A stretch of DNA of 64,000 nt from the NCBI RefSeq assembly GCF_009495745.1, contig NZ_WIDQ01000006.1, positions 289,824 through 353,823 of the forward strand. The letters run 5' to 3'. The notes beneath the pieces were generated by a model. The model had not been told where the DNA came from. It ran no database searches and worked only from the letters and a program-made list of their open reading frames with translations. The stretch comes from Niveispirillum sp. SYP-B3756 (GTDB lineage Bacteria > Pseudomonadota > Alphaproteobacteria > Azospirillales > Azospirillaceae). This document shows, in pieces, positions 57,090-64,000 of the stretch (positions within the stretch are counted from its first letter, which is position 1; each line of letters opens with the position of its first letter). Position numbers and translations under genes: made by a program.

Positions 57090-57937
57090 CCGACCAAGAA
57101 ATTCTCGACAAGCGTGTTCACCCGTATCGGGATGACCTCGCGGCCTCCTATCTGCGTGGCAAGGTCACGGCTGCCCGCTTCATTGATGGTGTGCCCTGCC
57201 AGATCGGGGCCGGCTTCGCCACCCTGAAGGAAGAGCCGGGCTATGAGGCACGGCAGGCGTCGGAACTGCTGCATGGTGAAGCCTTCACCGTGCTGGAGGA
57301 GCATGATGGCTGGGCCTGGGGCCAGAACGGCACCGATGGCTATGTCGGCTGGCTGCGGGTGGAGGCGTTGGATGCCGACCCGGTGCCGCCGACCCATCGG
57401 GTGACGGCACTGCGCACCCTGCTCTATCCCGGTCCGGACCTGAAGCTGCCCTTCGTCGATATCCTGCCCATGGGCGCCCTGGTGGCCGTGGCGGGGGAAG
57501 AGGGGGATTGGCGCCAGTTGGCCGGTGGCGGCTGGCTGCATATCCGCCACGTCGCCCCGATTGGGCAAAAGGCTGCCGACCCGGTGGCGGTGGCTGAACG
57601 TTTTGTCGGCACGCCCTATCTCTGGGGTGGTCGCACCAGCATCGGTATTGATTGTTCCGGGCTGGTGCAGGTGGCCTTGCTGGCTGCTGGCATCAATTGC
57701 CCGCGTGATAGCGACCAACAGCAGGCGGCCATTGGCACCCTGGTTTCCAGCGATGGAACGGGGGTCGCGTTCCAGCGTGGCGATCTGGTGTTCTTCCCCG
57801 GCCATGTCGGCATCATGGTCGATGGGGTAACGCTGCTGCACGCCAACGCGTTCCATATGGAAGTGGTGGCCGAACCGCTGGCCGATGTCGTCGCCCGCGC
57901 CGGGGGCAAGGGGATCAGCGCCGTCAAACGGCTGTGA
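57086..57937 (+). CDS. NlpC/P60 family hydrolase with SH3-like domains
   Basis: Cysteine peptidase of 283 residues that probably cuts stem peptides of peptidoglycan. Two bacterial SH3-like segments (about 45-95 and 110-155) precede the C40 domain. There the nucleophile Cys is in GIDCSGLVQVALL, the first His in FFPGHVGIMV and the third triad position is HANAFH. No signal peptide is visible, so it may act on recycled muropeptides in the cytoplasm. It is coupled to the MarR gene by an ATGA overlap. Confidence 0.92.
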   Translation: MTDQEILDKRVHPYRDDLAASYLRGKVTAARFIDGVPCQIGAGFATLKEEPGYEARQASELLHGEAFTVLEEHDGWAWGQNGTDGYVGWLRVEALDADPVPPTHRVTALRTLLYPGPDLKLPFVDILPMGALVAVAGEEGDWRQLAGGGWLHIRHVAPIGQKAADPVAVAERFVGTPYLWGGRTSIGIDCSGLVQVALLAAGINCPRDSDQQQAAIGTLVSSDGTGVAFQRGDLVFFPGHVGIMVDGVTLLHANAFHMEVVAEPLADVVARAGGKGISAVKRL

Positions 57938-57950
57938 TTTGGTCGGTGTC

Positions 57951-57973
57951 GCCGCCGCTGTAATGGCGGCGGC
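57951..57973 (+). terminator. Terminator of the NlpC/P60 gene
   Basis: Eight-base arms GCCGCCGC / GCGGCGGC around a seven-base loop, followed by ATTTCTTTTT on the plus strand. Confidence 0.85.
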
Positions 57974-57990
57974 ATTTCTTTTTAAAAGCG

Positions 57991-58022
57991 AAGGCCCGCC
58001 GGTCATCTGACCGGCGGGCCTT
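57991..58022 (-). terminator. Terminator of the porin gene
   Basis: Perfect 14-bp arms AAGGCCCGCCGGTC / GACCGGCGGGCCTT with a four-base loop. On the minus strand it is followed by CGCTTTTAAAAAG. Confidence 0.88.
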
Positions 58023-58050
58023 GCCATAACTATTCTGGTCCCGATAGGGA

Positions 58051-59475
58051 TCAGAACTGGAACTGCATACGCAGGGCAACCGCGTCCAGGCCCTGATCGG
58101 TGCCGTTCGGGCGATCAACCGTGGTGTTGACATAGTTCAGCATGAAGCGGATGGCGTTGTTCACGTACCAGTTCACACCGATGGTCCAGTTCTTTTCCTC
58201 GCCGGTGCCGTTGCCGGCAACACCACCAGCGCGGTCGATCAGGTTGACGGTGGAGTAACGGGCCGCCAGTTCCCAAGCGCCAAAGCCATTCTGGCCAACC
58301 GGCCAAGCCGGCTTCACACCGGTCCATTCACCCGGCTTGTAGGTACGACGCTCGCCGGTCAGGATGTAACCAGCGGAGACATAGTAGCCGTCGAATTCCG
58401 GATCCTGGAAGCTGTTGCGGGTGGTGGTGCCCGGCAGACGATCTTCGGTGTCGGCGCCGAACATGTAATATTCGCCGGCGACCCAGAAGTTCTTGAAGTT
58501 GGCGCCCAGGTCGGCGCCATAGGCCCACTGGCCCTTGATCTGGCTGATCGTGCCGGTGCTGGTGAGCGAGGTGCGGTTGCCACCGATGCGCAGACCCGGA
58601 CGGTCACCGAACGAAGCGGTGGTGGTGATCTGGGTGGCACTGGTGCGGGCAGCGGCCTGCGGGGTGACCTGATAGACACCCGACACGCCGATACCGGCGC
58701 CGCCTTCATTGTTGGCGTAGAACTGGTAAGCAGCGCGGCCCAGCAGGTTGACCATGTCGTCGATGGCGCCGGTGGTGCCGGTGGCGTTACCGGTCACGTA
58801 ACCGGCGACGAAGTAGTTGTCGCCCTTGTTGGAGATACCAACGCCGGTGCGGCTGTCGGAACCGCCGATACCGACAACAATGTTGTTGATCGGGGAGCGT
58901 TCCATGAAAGCGATGTCGTTGGAGGACGTGCTGTCATCCAGCGTGAACTTCGGCTGGAACACACCCATGATCACCTGGGTGTTCTTGACGCCGTTATAGG
59001 TGATGTTGGCAGCCTGAATCTGGGAGGCACCGCCACGGTCACCCGCGAAGTTGCCGGTGAATTCGAAGCCCCAATCTTTGTAGACAGTGCCGGCAACGCC
59101 CAGGAAAGCGCGGCGCAGCTGGAAGCCGTCGGTGGCGTCGGTGGTGTAATTGTCTTTATGCACCCAGGTGCCGTAATCCATATGGATACGGGCGCGCAGG
59201 GCAACGTCAAACTTCTTGTCGGCGGTCTGCACGCGCATACGGCCGCCATCAGCCGTCACCTTCGGCAGATCGGCCAGCTTCTTTTCCGTCGTGACCTTGT
59301 CCTTAGCGACGCTGTCCTTCAGGCTGGTCAGCTGGCCCTGCAGGGCCTGGATCTGCTGGGCCAGAGCGTCCAGCTGAGCCTGGGAAGCGCTACCCGCGCT
59401 CTGGGCCATAGCCGGGGCGGCGATGAAGGCCGCGCCGAGCATCGTGCCGGCCAGCAGGGAAGTCTTGAAGGTCAT
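58051..59475 (-). CDS. OprO/OprP-type phosphate-selective porin family protein
   Basis: Outer-membrane beta-barrel porin of 474 residues. Signal peptide MTFKTSLLAGTMLGAAFIAA ends at AMA-QSA. A periplasmic coiled coil (about 30-70, ALAQQIQALQGQLTSLKDSV) precedes the barrel, as in many alphaproteobacterial porins. Barrel strands include FQLRRAFLGVAGTVYKDWGF, typical of OprO/P, and the protein ends in Phe (LRMQFQF). ATG 59475 has GGAG at nine bases. Despite the family name, phosphate specificity is not shown. A long leader and strong terminator suggest high expression. Confidence 0.92.
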   Translation of the reverse strand: MTFKTSLLAGTMLGAAFIAAPAMAQSAGSASQAQLDALAQQIQALQGQLTSLKDSVAKDKVTTEKKLADLPKVTADGGRMRVQTADKKFDVALRARIHMDYGTWVHKDNYTTDATDGFQLRRAFLGVAGTVYKDWGFEFTGNFAGDRGGASQIQAANITYNGVKNTQVIMGVFQPKFTLDDSTSSNDIAFMERSPINNIVVGIGGSDSRTGVGISNKGDNYFVAGYVTGNATGTTGAIDDMVNLLGRAAYQFYANNEGGAGIGVSGVYQVTPQAAARTSATQITTTASFGDRPGLRIGGNRTSLTSTGTISQIKGQWAYGADLGANFKNFWVAGEYYMFGADTEDRLPGTTTRNSFQDPEFDGYYVSAGYILTGERRTYKPGEWTGVKPAWPVGQNGFGAWELAARYSTVNLIDRAGGVAGNGTGEEKNWTIGVNWYVNNAIRFMLNYVNTTVDRPNGTDQGLDAVALRMQFQF

Positions 59476-59855
59476 TGTTGTTTCTCCGGTGGGATTCGCG
59501 CCGAGAAAAGCCGGATAACGTTCCGCTGTCGGCACCGCGCCGAAAACTAGGTCGGATCGTCCCAAGCCCCGCCGGAGGGCTATCAAAAGCCTATTACCGA
59601 TTTGATGTGGTTTTGTTGCAGTAAAAAGACTGACCGATGGTGTTGCATATTCACCACGCACCGGAGAGAGGTGGCTTGCGTCACGTCCTTGTCATAAAAC
59701 TGGGTTCAGGAATGTCCAGTTGCAGGGCACGTGGCAGGCCCGATAACAGGCGCAAAGGAATGAAAAGCAAATAATGATTGAAAGGCAAGGTGATAGCGGG
59801 AACTATGTGATTAGCTTGGAAAACCGACGGCAATGCGTCTAGACCAGGAACACGA
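59476..59855. other. Gene-free intergenic region between porin and sensor kinase
   Basis: About 380 bp without a supported gene between two divergent genes. It must hold both promoters, and is AT-richer near 59580-59660 and 59750-59820. No clear dyad or paired -35/-10 could be fixed by eye. Confidence 0.6.
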
Positions 59856-61943
59856 ATGCCGGCCCATAGCGCATTGATATCGGGGGATGAGGGGAAGGCC
59901 CTCCCTGACGATTGCCTGATTCCATCAGGCAACGGTTCTGATTATCGGCGTGGGACCAGCCAGATCGTGGTTCCCATATTGCTGCTGCTGGCCATTTCCA
60001 TGCTGGTCCTGGTGACTGCCCTTTCCATTTCCGCCATTTATTATGATATGGCGGAGGCTGGAAAATCCCGGCGCAGCATGGAAGAAGCACTCGCAGCTGC
60101 CGAACGGGCGCTTGCGAATACCACCGTTGACTACGCCGCATGGGGTGAGGCAGTTGATAACCTGGTTGACCGCACCGATCTGGAATGGGCAGACCGCAAT
60201 ATTGGTGTCTATCTCGGCGCCATCCACCAGATTACTGCCAGCCTTGTGATCGACCAGAGGGGCAAAGTCATCTATGCCTCCCTGAATGGGAAGGCTTTGC
60301 CCGACCCGGATAAATGGGGACCAATCCCCCCGGCGATGCAACGAATGCTGAAGCAGGCCCAGGCGGCACCACCTGGCAGGCCGGTTGCTGTAACGGGGCT
60401 AGTGTCGATCAATGGCGGTCTGTTCATGACCGCTGTCGCCGACATCCGCCGGGAGGAGGGGGGAGCGCCGATTCCCGACGGCAAGGTCATGGTTTTCATG
60501 AAAACCATGGATCGGCCAGCACTTCTGGCCATTTTCAAGCCGGTACTGGAGGAGATGGATATCCTCACCATGCGACCGCCATCTGGTATTTTCCGCCTGG
60601 AACTTCCCCTGCGAGAAGCACTTGCCCCTGCGGATGCACCACCGGTTGCCTGGTTGTCCTGGACGGCGCCTATGCCGGCCCTCAGCTTCCTTCTTAAACT
60701 CAGTTGGTTCCTGGTGCCGTTGCTGCTGCTGCTGCTTGGGGGGGCTTTCGCGGTTTTACAGCGGGTGCAGCGCAACGCGATGAAGGACATGGTGGATGTG
60801 GCCTCATTGCATCGCTTGCAGACACGCGCCCAGGTGATGGCGGAAAGTGTGCCTGACCTGCTCTGTCTGCTGCGCAATGGCCGGGTGGAACTGATCAACC
60901 CAGCCGGCTGCCGGCTGCTTGGGGCGGCCTCGGCAGCGGAGTTGCAGGGACGCTATTTTGTTGACCTTGTGGTGCCGGTGGGGCGGGTGGCGTTTCAACG
61001 CGTTCTCCATTCGGAACTGCCGTCGCAGAAGGATGCCGGGCAGTGGCACCATTTGGAACTGCTCAGTCTGTGCGGGGCGACCGTTCCTGTTGAACTTTGG
61101 CTCCGCCCCATCACCAGGATGGGCGATGATGAAATAATTCTTTTCGCCCGGGATCGACGGTTGGAGCTGGCCCGGCGAGCGCAGATTCATGCTGCCGAAG
61201 CCCGTGCCACTATCGCAGACCGCGCCAAGGTTCATTTCCTGGCCAATATCAGCCATGAACTGCGAACCCCGTTAAATGCTATCATCGGCTTTTCCGCCAT
61301 TCTGCGGGACGAACTGCTGGGCCATCTCGGTGCCCCGCAATATCGTGATTATGCCGTCGATATCCATGATGGCGGCGTCTATCTGCTGCGACTGGTCAAT
61401 GACCTGCTGGATATAGCCCGCCTGGATGCTGGTGAGCTTGAACTGCGGGAAGGCTGGGTCGATGTCGGTACCCTGTTGGAACGGGTGGAGCGGCTCACAG
61501 CGCAGAAAGCGTCAGAACGTGGGGTACGGCTGGTGGTGCGGGCAGCGCAGGGCGGTATGCGCATATTGGGGGACGAGGTGCGGCTGAAGCAAACCCTGGT
61601 CAACCTGATTGGCAATGCGATCATCTACACTGATGGGCCGGGAGAGGTGCAGGTCACTGCCGGGCTGGAGCCGGGATCGGGCGACATCATCTTCAAGGTG
61701 ACCGACAAGGGGATTGGCATGTCGATGGAAGCCATGCGCCTTGCCCTGGAACCTTTTGCCCAGGTGGATACGGGGCTGGCAAGGCGTCAGGCTGGCGCCG
61801 GTCTCGGGCTGCCGCTGGCCAAGGGCTATACGGAGGCCCATGGCGGCAGTCTGACACTACAAAGTAGCCCTGGCCGTGGCACCAGCGTTACTGTCCGCCT
61901 GCCGGCGGCGCGGGTGCAGCAGCCGCTGACCGTGCCACCTTAA
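59856..61943 (+). CDS. CHASE4-like sensor histidine kinase
   Basis: Inner-membrane histidine kinase of 695 residues. Membrane helix 36-63, then a periplasmic sensor with the CHASE4-type motif TVDYAAWGEAVDNL, second helix about 278-301, a PAS domain (about 322-435), HisKA with phospho-His467 in NISHELRTPLNAIIGF, and HATPase with N box NLIGNAI, DKGIGMS and GAGLGLPLAKGY. It has no receiver, and no response regulator gene is adjacent. AGGAACACGA precedes the ATG. Its stop overlaps that of the convergent asparaginase by four bases. The signal sensed is unknown. Confidence 0.9.
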   Translation: MPAHSALISGDEGKALPDDCLIPSGNGSDYRRGTSQIVVPILLLLAISMLVLVTALSISAIYYDMAEAGKSRRSMEEALAAAERALANTTVDYAAWGEAVDNLVDRTDLEWADRNIGVYLGAIHQITASLVIDQRGKVIYASLNGKALPDPDKWGPIPPAMQRMLKQAQAAPPGRPVAVTGLVSINGGLFMTAVADIRREEGGAPIPDGKVMVFMKTMDRPALLAIFKPVLEEMDILTMRPPSGIFRLELPLREALAPADAPPVAWLSWTAPMPALSFLLKLSWFLVPLLLLLLGGAFAVLQRVQRNAMKDMVDVASLHRLQTRAQVMAESVPDLLCLLRNGRVELINPAGCRLLGAASAAELQGRYFVDLVVPVGRVAFQRVLHSELPSQKDAGQWHHLELLSLCGATVPVELWLRPITRMGDDEIILFARDRRLELARRAQIHAAEARATIADRAKVHFLANISHELRTPLNAIIGFSAILRDELLGHLGAPQYRDYAVDIHDGGVYLLRLVNDLLDIARLDAGELELREGWVDVGTLLERVERLTAQKASERGVRLVVRAAQGGMRILGDEVRLKQTLVNLIGNAIIYTDGPGEVQVTAGLEPGSGDIIFKVTDKGIGMSMEAMRLALEPFAQVDTGLARRQAGAGLGLPLAKGYTEAHGGSLTLQSSPGRGTSVTVRLPAARVQQPLTVPP

Positions 61944-62932
61944 TCCGTCAGCAGACCCAACCCCGCCCAGGGGACCAATGCCGCTCGTATAGCGGAAGGG
62001 ACTGTCGTCCGGGCCAGCAGGATGGTCAGCAACAGCCTTGCCTTGCGGCCCTGGAGCGGCCCGCCATCAATCAGACCATTGGCGATTAGATGGGCAGCGG
62101 TGCCTTCCCCCTGATAGGTACCATCAGCATCGGTATCCCCCCCGCCACAACGGCTGACCAGGATCACCGGGCTCTGCTTCGCAAACTGGATCAGCGGGGC
62201 GGCCAGCGCCTGTGGTACATGGCCGGACCCGACACCTTCCACCACCAATCCCTGCCAGTCAGGGCTGGCAAAGGCCGCAATCAACAACGGATCACTGTCC
62301 AGCCCTACCGTCACCAGGGCGACCCGCGGCAGGTTGGCTGGATCCGGAAGTGGATAGGGGCCGGGTTGGGGCAGGGGACGCTGCAACAGCCGCACCCGTC
62401 CCGTTACCACCGTGCCCAGCGGGCCAATGCCGGGGGAGGCGAAGGCCCCGATGCGCCCTGCATCCACCTTGCGCACATGGCGGACGGCGTGCAACTCCCC
62501 GTTCATGCAGATGACGGGGCCAAGGGCAAGTCCGCTCAGGGCCCGCACTGCACACAGAGAATCATTGAGATTGCCCGGCCCGTCCGCCCCCGGCGCGTCG
62601 GCGGTACGCATCGCACCGGTCAAAACCAGTGGAATGTCGGCCGGCACCAGCAAGGAAAGCAGGAAGCCCGTTTCCTCCATCGTATCCGTTCCCTGGATGA
62701 CAATGAATCCTTTGGTGCCTGAAGCTGCCTGTCGACCGATCTCCGCGGCCAGCGCGATCAGGTCTGCCATCAGCAGGTTCTGGCTGCCGACATTGCGCCA
62801 GCGGGTGACGCTTACCGGGCCGGCCGGCTCAATACCAGCCTGCTGAAGCAAGGCCGCGCTGTCGGCGGGCGATGCCTTGCCGGCGATCGACAGGATGGTG
62901 CCGCCGAGAATGAACAGGGAAATACCGCCCAT
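61940..62932 (-). CDS. L-asparaginase family amidohydrolase
   Basis: Hydrolyses asparagine to aspartate and ammonia; 330 residues. The first catalytic Thr is in FILGGTILS and the second Thr-Asp in VIQGTDTMEETGF. The later VEGVGSGHVP matches the type I/II asparaginase fold. There is no signal peptide, so it is probably cytoplasmic. ATG 62932 opens the conserved N-terminus; the frame stays open for 37 more codons without features. A putative FNR-type site lies in the gap to the divergent stress-protein gene. Confidence 0.9.
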   Translation of the reverse strand: MGGISLFILGGTILSIAGKASPADSAALLQQAGIEPAGPVSVTRWRNVGSQNLLMADLIALAAEIGRQAASGTKGFIVIQGTDTMEETGFLLSLLVPADIPLVLTGAMRTADAPGADGPGNLNDSLCAVRALSGLALGPVICMNGELHAVRHVRKVDAGRIGAFASPGIGPLGTVVTGRVRLLQRPLPQPGPYPLPDPANLPRVALVTVGLDSDPLLIAAFASPDWQGLVVEGVGSGHVPQALAAPLIQFAKQSPVILVSRCGGGDTDADGTYQGEGTAAHLIANGLIDGGPLQGRKARLLLTILLARTTVPSAIRAALVPWAGLGLLTD

Positions 62933-63093
62933 GTGGAACTCTTGCCCGTGCCGAAGTCTGAACCATGCCCGGATATGCTTAGCCGTCGCCCGACACCAGT
63001 GCCCAGATGGCGATGGTGCCCCGCAGCGGTGACGGGGCACCATCGGTATAACTGACCTGGATCAAGGAATTTCCAGCCGATAGATCGTATCAT

Positions 63094-63107
63094 CTGATTG
63101 TTATCAA
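63094..63107. promoter_or_regulatory. FNR/FixK-box-like dyad
   Basis: CTGAT TGTT ATCAA differs by one base from the TTGAT-N4-ATCAA anaerobic regulator site. It lies in the gap between the asparaginase and universal stress protein genes. It is only 23 bp from the stress-protein ATG, so classical activation of that gene would need a different start; on the other side it is about 160 bp from the asparaginase start. Confidence 0.35.
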
Positions 63108-63129
63108 TAATCAAGGTTGGAGGAAGCCG

Positions 63130-63567
63130 ATGTACAAGTATATACTTATCCCGGTCGATGGGTCCGAGCTGTCCTTGACCGCTTTGCACAAGGGTGTTGC
63201 TTTTGCCAAGGAAGTCGGTGCGAAGATCAAGATCCTGACGGTGATCGAACCTTTCCATGTCTTCTCTGTGGAGACTGAACAACTGGCCCAGACGCGCCTC
63301 GAATATGAAGGCCACGCTAAAGACCATGCAGAAAAGCTGCTCTCGGCGGCGGCTGATGTTGCAGCCAAGGCTGGTGTCAGCGCGGAGACCTCTCTGGTGC
63401 AAGCCGATCATCCCTATGAGGCCATCATCGAGACGGCGACAAAGGCGGGATGTGATTTGATTGCCATGGCTTCACACGGGCGGCGTGGCCTTGCGGCGGT
63501 GGTGCTGGGCAGCCAGACGGTGAAGGTGCTGACCCATTCCACCACACCGGTTCTGGTGTATCGCTGA
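63130..63567 (+). CDS. Universal stress protein (UspA family)
   Basis: 145-residue single-domain Usp. It begins YKYILIPVDGSELSLTAL and ends with the ATP-binding motif ASHGRRGLAAVVLGSQT (G-x2-G-x9-G-S), so it is probably of the nucleotide-binding subgroup. Usp proteins are induced by stress, starvation or low oxygen. ATG 63130 is preceded by GGAGG. An FNR-like dyad lies just upstream. Confidence 0.95.
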   Translation: MYKYILIPVDGSELSLTALHKGVAFAKEVGAKIKILTVIEPFHVFSVETEQLAQTRLEYEGHAKDHAEKLLSAAADVAAKAGVSAETSLVQADHPYEAIIETATKAGCDLIAMASHGRRGLAAVVLGSQTVKVLTHSTTPVLVYR

Positions 63568-63628
63568 ACCAAGACAAGCTGGACCTCCGCACGTTTGATG
63601 GACATGCGTGCGGAGGCGCGCTGACATT

Positions 63629-63772
63629 TTAACTTTGCGTTGATCTCACGATGGATCGTCCCGCGATGCCGCCAAGCCGCGCCGCGATCTCCCGAACCGG
63701 GATCGAAGCCTGGAACATCTCGTCAATCACGCGCCGTTCCGCCAAACTCAGGTGCGAATAGTGCTCTCCCAT
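63629..63772 (-). pseudogene. IS30-family transposase remnant, frameshifted
   Basis: The first 36 codons from ATG 63772 read as the N-terminal helix-turn-helix of an IS30-type transposase (MGEHYSHLSLAERRVIDEMF, then PVREIAARLG). At about 63665-63670 a one-base loss shifts the frame; in the other frame it continues RHRGTIHREIN, the expected recognition-helix sequence. The remaining 250 or more codons are absent, because the stress-protein gene follows at once. It is a dead fragment. The sequence upstream of it (about 63810-63840) may include one original IS end. Confidence 0.75.
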
Positions 63773-63868
63773 GGCAGCCTCCATTGCTAACCATCTGATT
63801 ATAAAGAAGAGTTGCACTTCAAAATAGAATCCACCCGCCTACATCACCGTGTTTCAACAGAATTGAAT

Positions 63869-63957
63869 TGTCAGTGTTCTGAACAAAGTAGAAATGTCAG
63901 TGTTGGGGTGGACCGGGTAACGGAGCCGTGGGCGCAGTGGACCGGCCCACCCCAACA
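63869..63957. repeat. Direct and inverted repeats, possible IS end
   Basis: TGTCAGTGTT occurs at 63869-63878 and 63895-63904. From 63901 a 16-bp near-perfect inverted repeat TGTTGGGGTGGACCGG pairs with CCGGCCCACCCCAACA at 63942-63957 across 25 bases. Stacked terminal repeats like these occur at ends of IS21-type elements, but no transposase is visible before the window ends. The whole stretch 63773-64000 has no supported gene. Confidence 0.45.
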
Positions 63958-64000
63958 TTTGCCGGTTTTGCCTTGGCCGAAGCATGTTTGTCCGCCGCTC

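Overview
This window is GC-rich, densely coded bacterial chromosome. Three things point to an alphaproteobacterium, probably in the Rhodospirillales/Azospirillaceae range. The gene order bamE, cytochrome-bc1 chaperone, DUF177, rpmF, plsX, fabH, ihfA, merR (17.7-22.9 kb) is typical of the class. The membrane pyrophosphatase is of the K+-independent type. The aminopeptidase / MarR / NlpC-P60 trio at 55-58 kb is also an alphaproteobacterial arrangement. The genus is inference; there is no rRNA or tRNA gene in the window to fix it.

Layout. 0-8.1 kb: the 3' part of a type-B carboxylesterase converges on a minus-strand unit of a TonB-dependent receptor and a tricorn-like S41 protease, with a tandem glycine riboswitch in its leader. 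8.2-8.8 kb: a gene-free stretch holding a small palindromic MITE-like element. 8.8-14.8 kb: an S46 dipeptidyl-peptidase, a glutathione transferase, a transglutaminase-like protein, a degenerate HupE/UreJ-like membrane protein and an orphan TAXI-type solute receptor. 14.9-23.5 kb: a FliL-like protein, H+-pyrophosphatase, the conserved envelope/lipid/ribosome block, and a lytic transglycosylase. 23.5-28 kb: a quorum-sensing locus in which divergent luxR and luxI flank a lux-box-like dyad; luxI is followed directly by a cytochrome P450 and a ribbon-helix-helix protein. A D-arginine dehydrogenase-like flavoenzyme lies next to it. 28-38.6 kb: a large hybrid histidine kinase, a complete MacA/MacB/outer-membrane-factor efflux operon and a YjbH-like outer-membrane protein.

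38.6-47.3 kb: a minus-strand set of XRE regulator, class III aminotransferase and glutamine-synthetase-like ligase, opposite a plus-strand branched-chain acyl-CoA catabolic set (mmsA, acyl-CoA dehydrogenase, enoyl-CoA hydratase, thiolase). 47.5-54.2 kb: a tannase/feruloyl-esterase-type hydrolase, an SGNH esterase and a second TonB receptor, then an iron-containing alcohol dehydrogenase. 54.3-63.6 kb: a second GST, the aminopeptidase/MarR/NlpC trio, an OprO/P-type porin, a CHASE4-like sensor kinase, an asparaginase and a universal stress protein. 63.6-64 kb: a frameshifted IS30-type transposase remnant and a repeat structure that resembles the edge of another mobile element.

The genes suggest a heterotroph equipped to take up and hydrolyse peptides, esters and amino acids. 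The two most notable systems are the luxI-P450-RHH operon, which may make a chemically modified acyl-homoserine lactone, and the glycine riboswitch placed ahead of a receptor/protease operon rather than a glycine cleavage operon. Both functional readings are inference from gene order and motifs.
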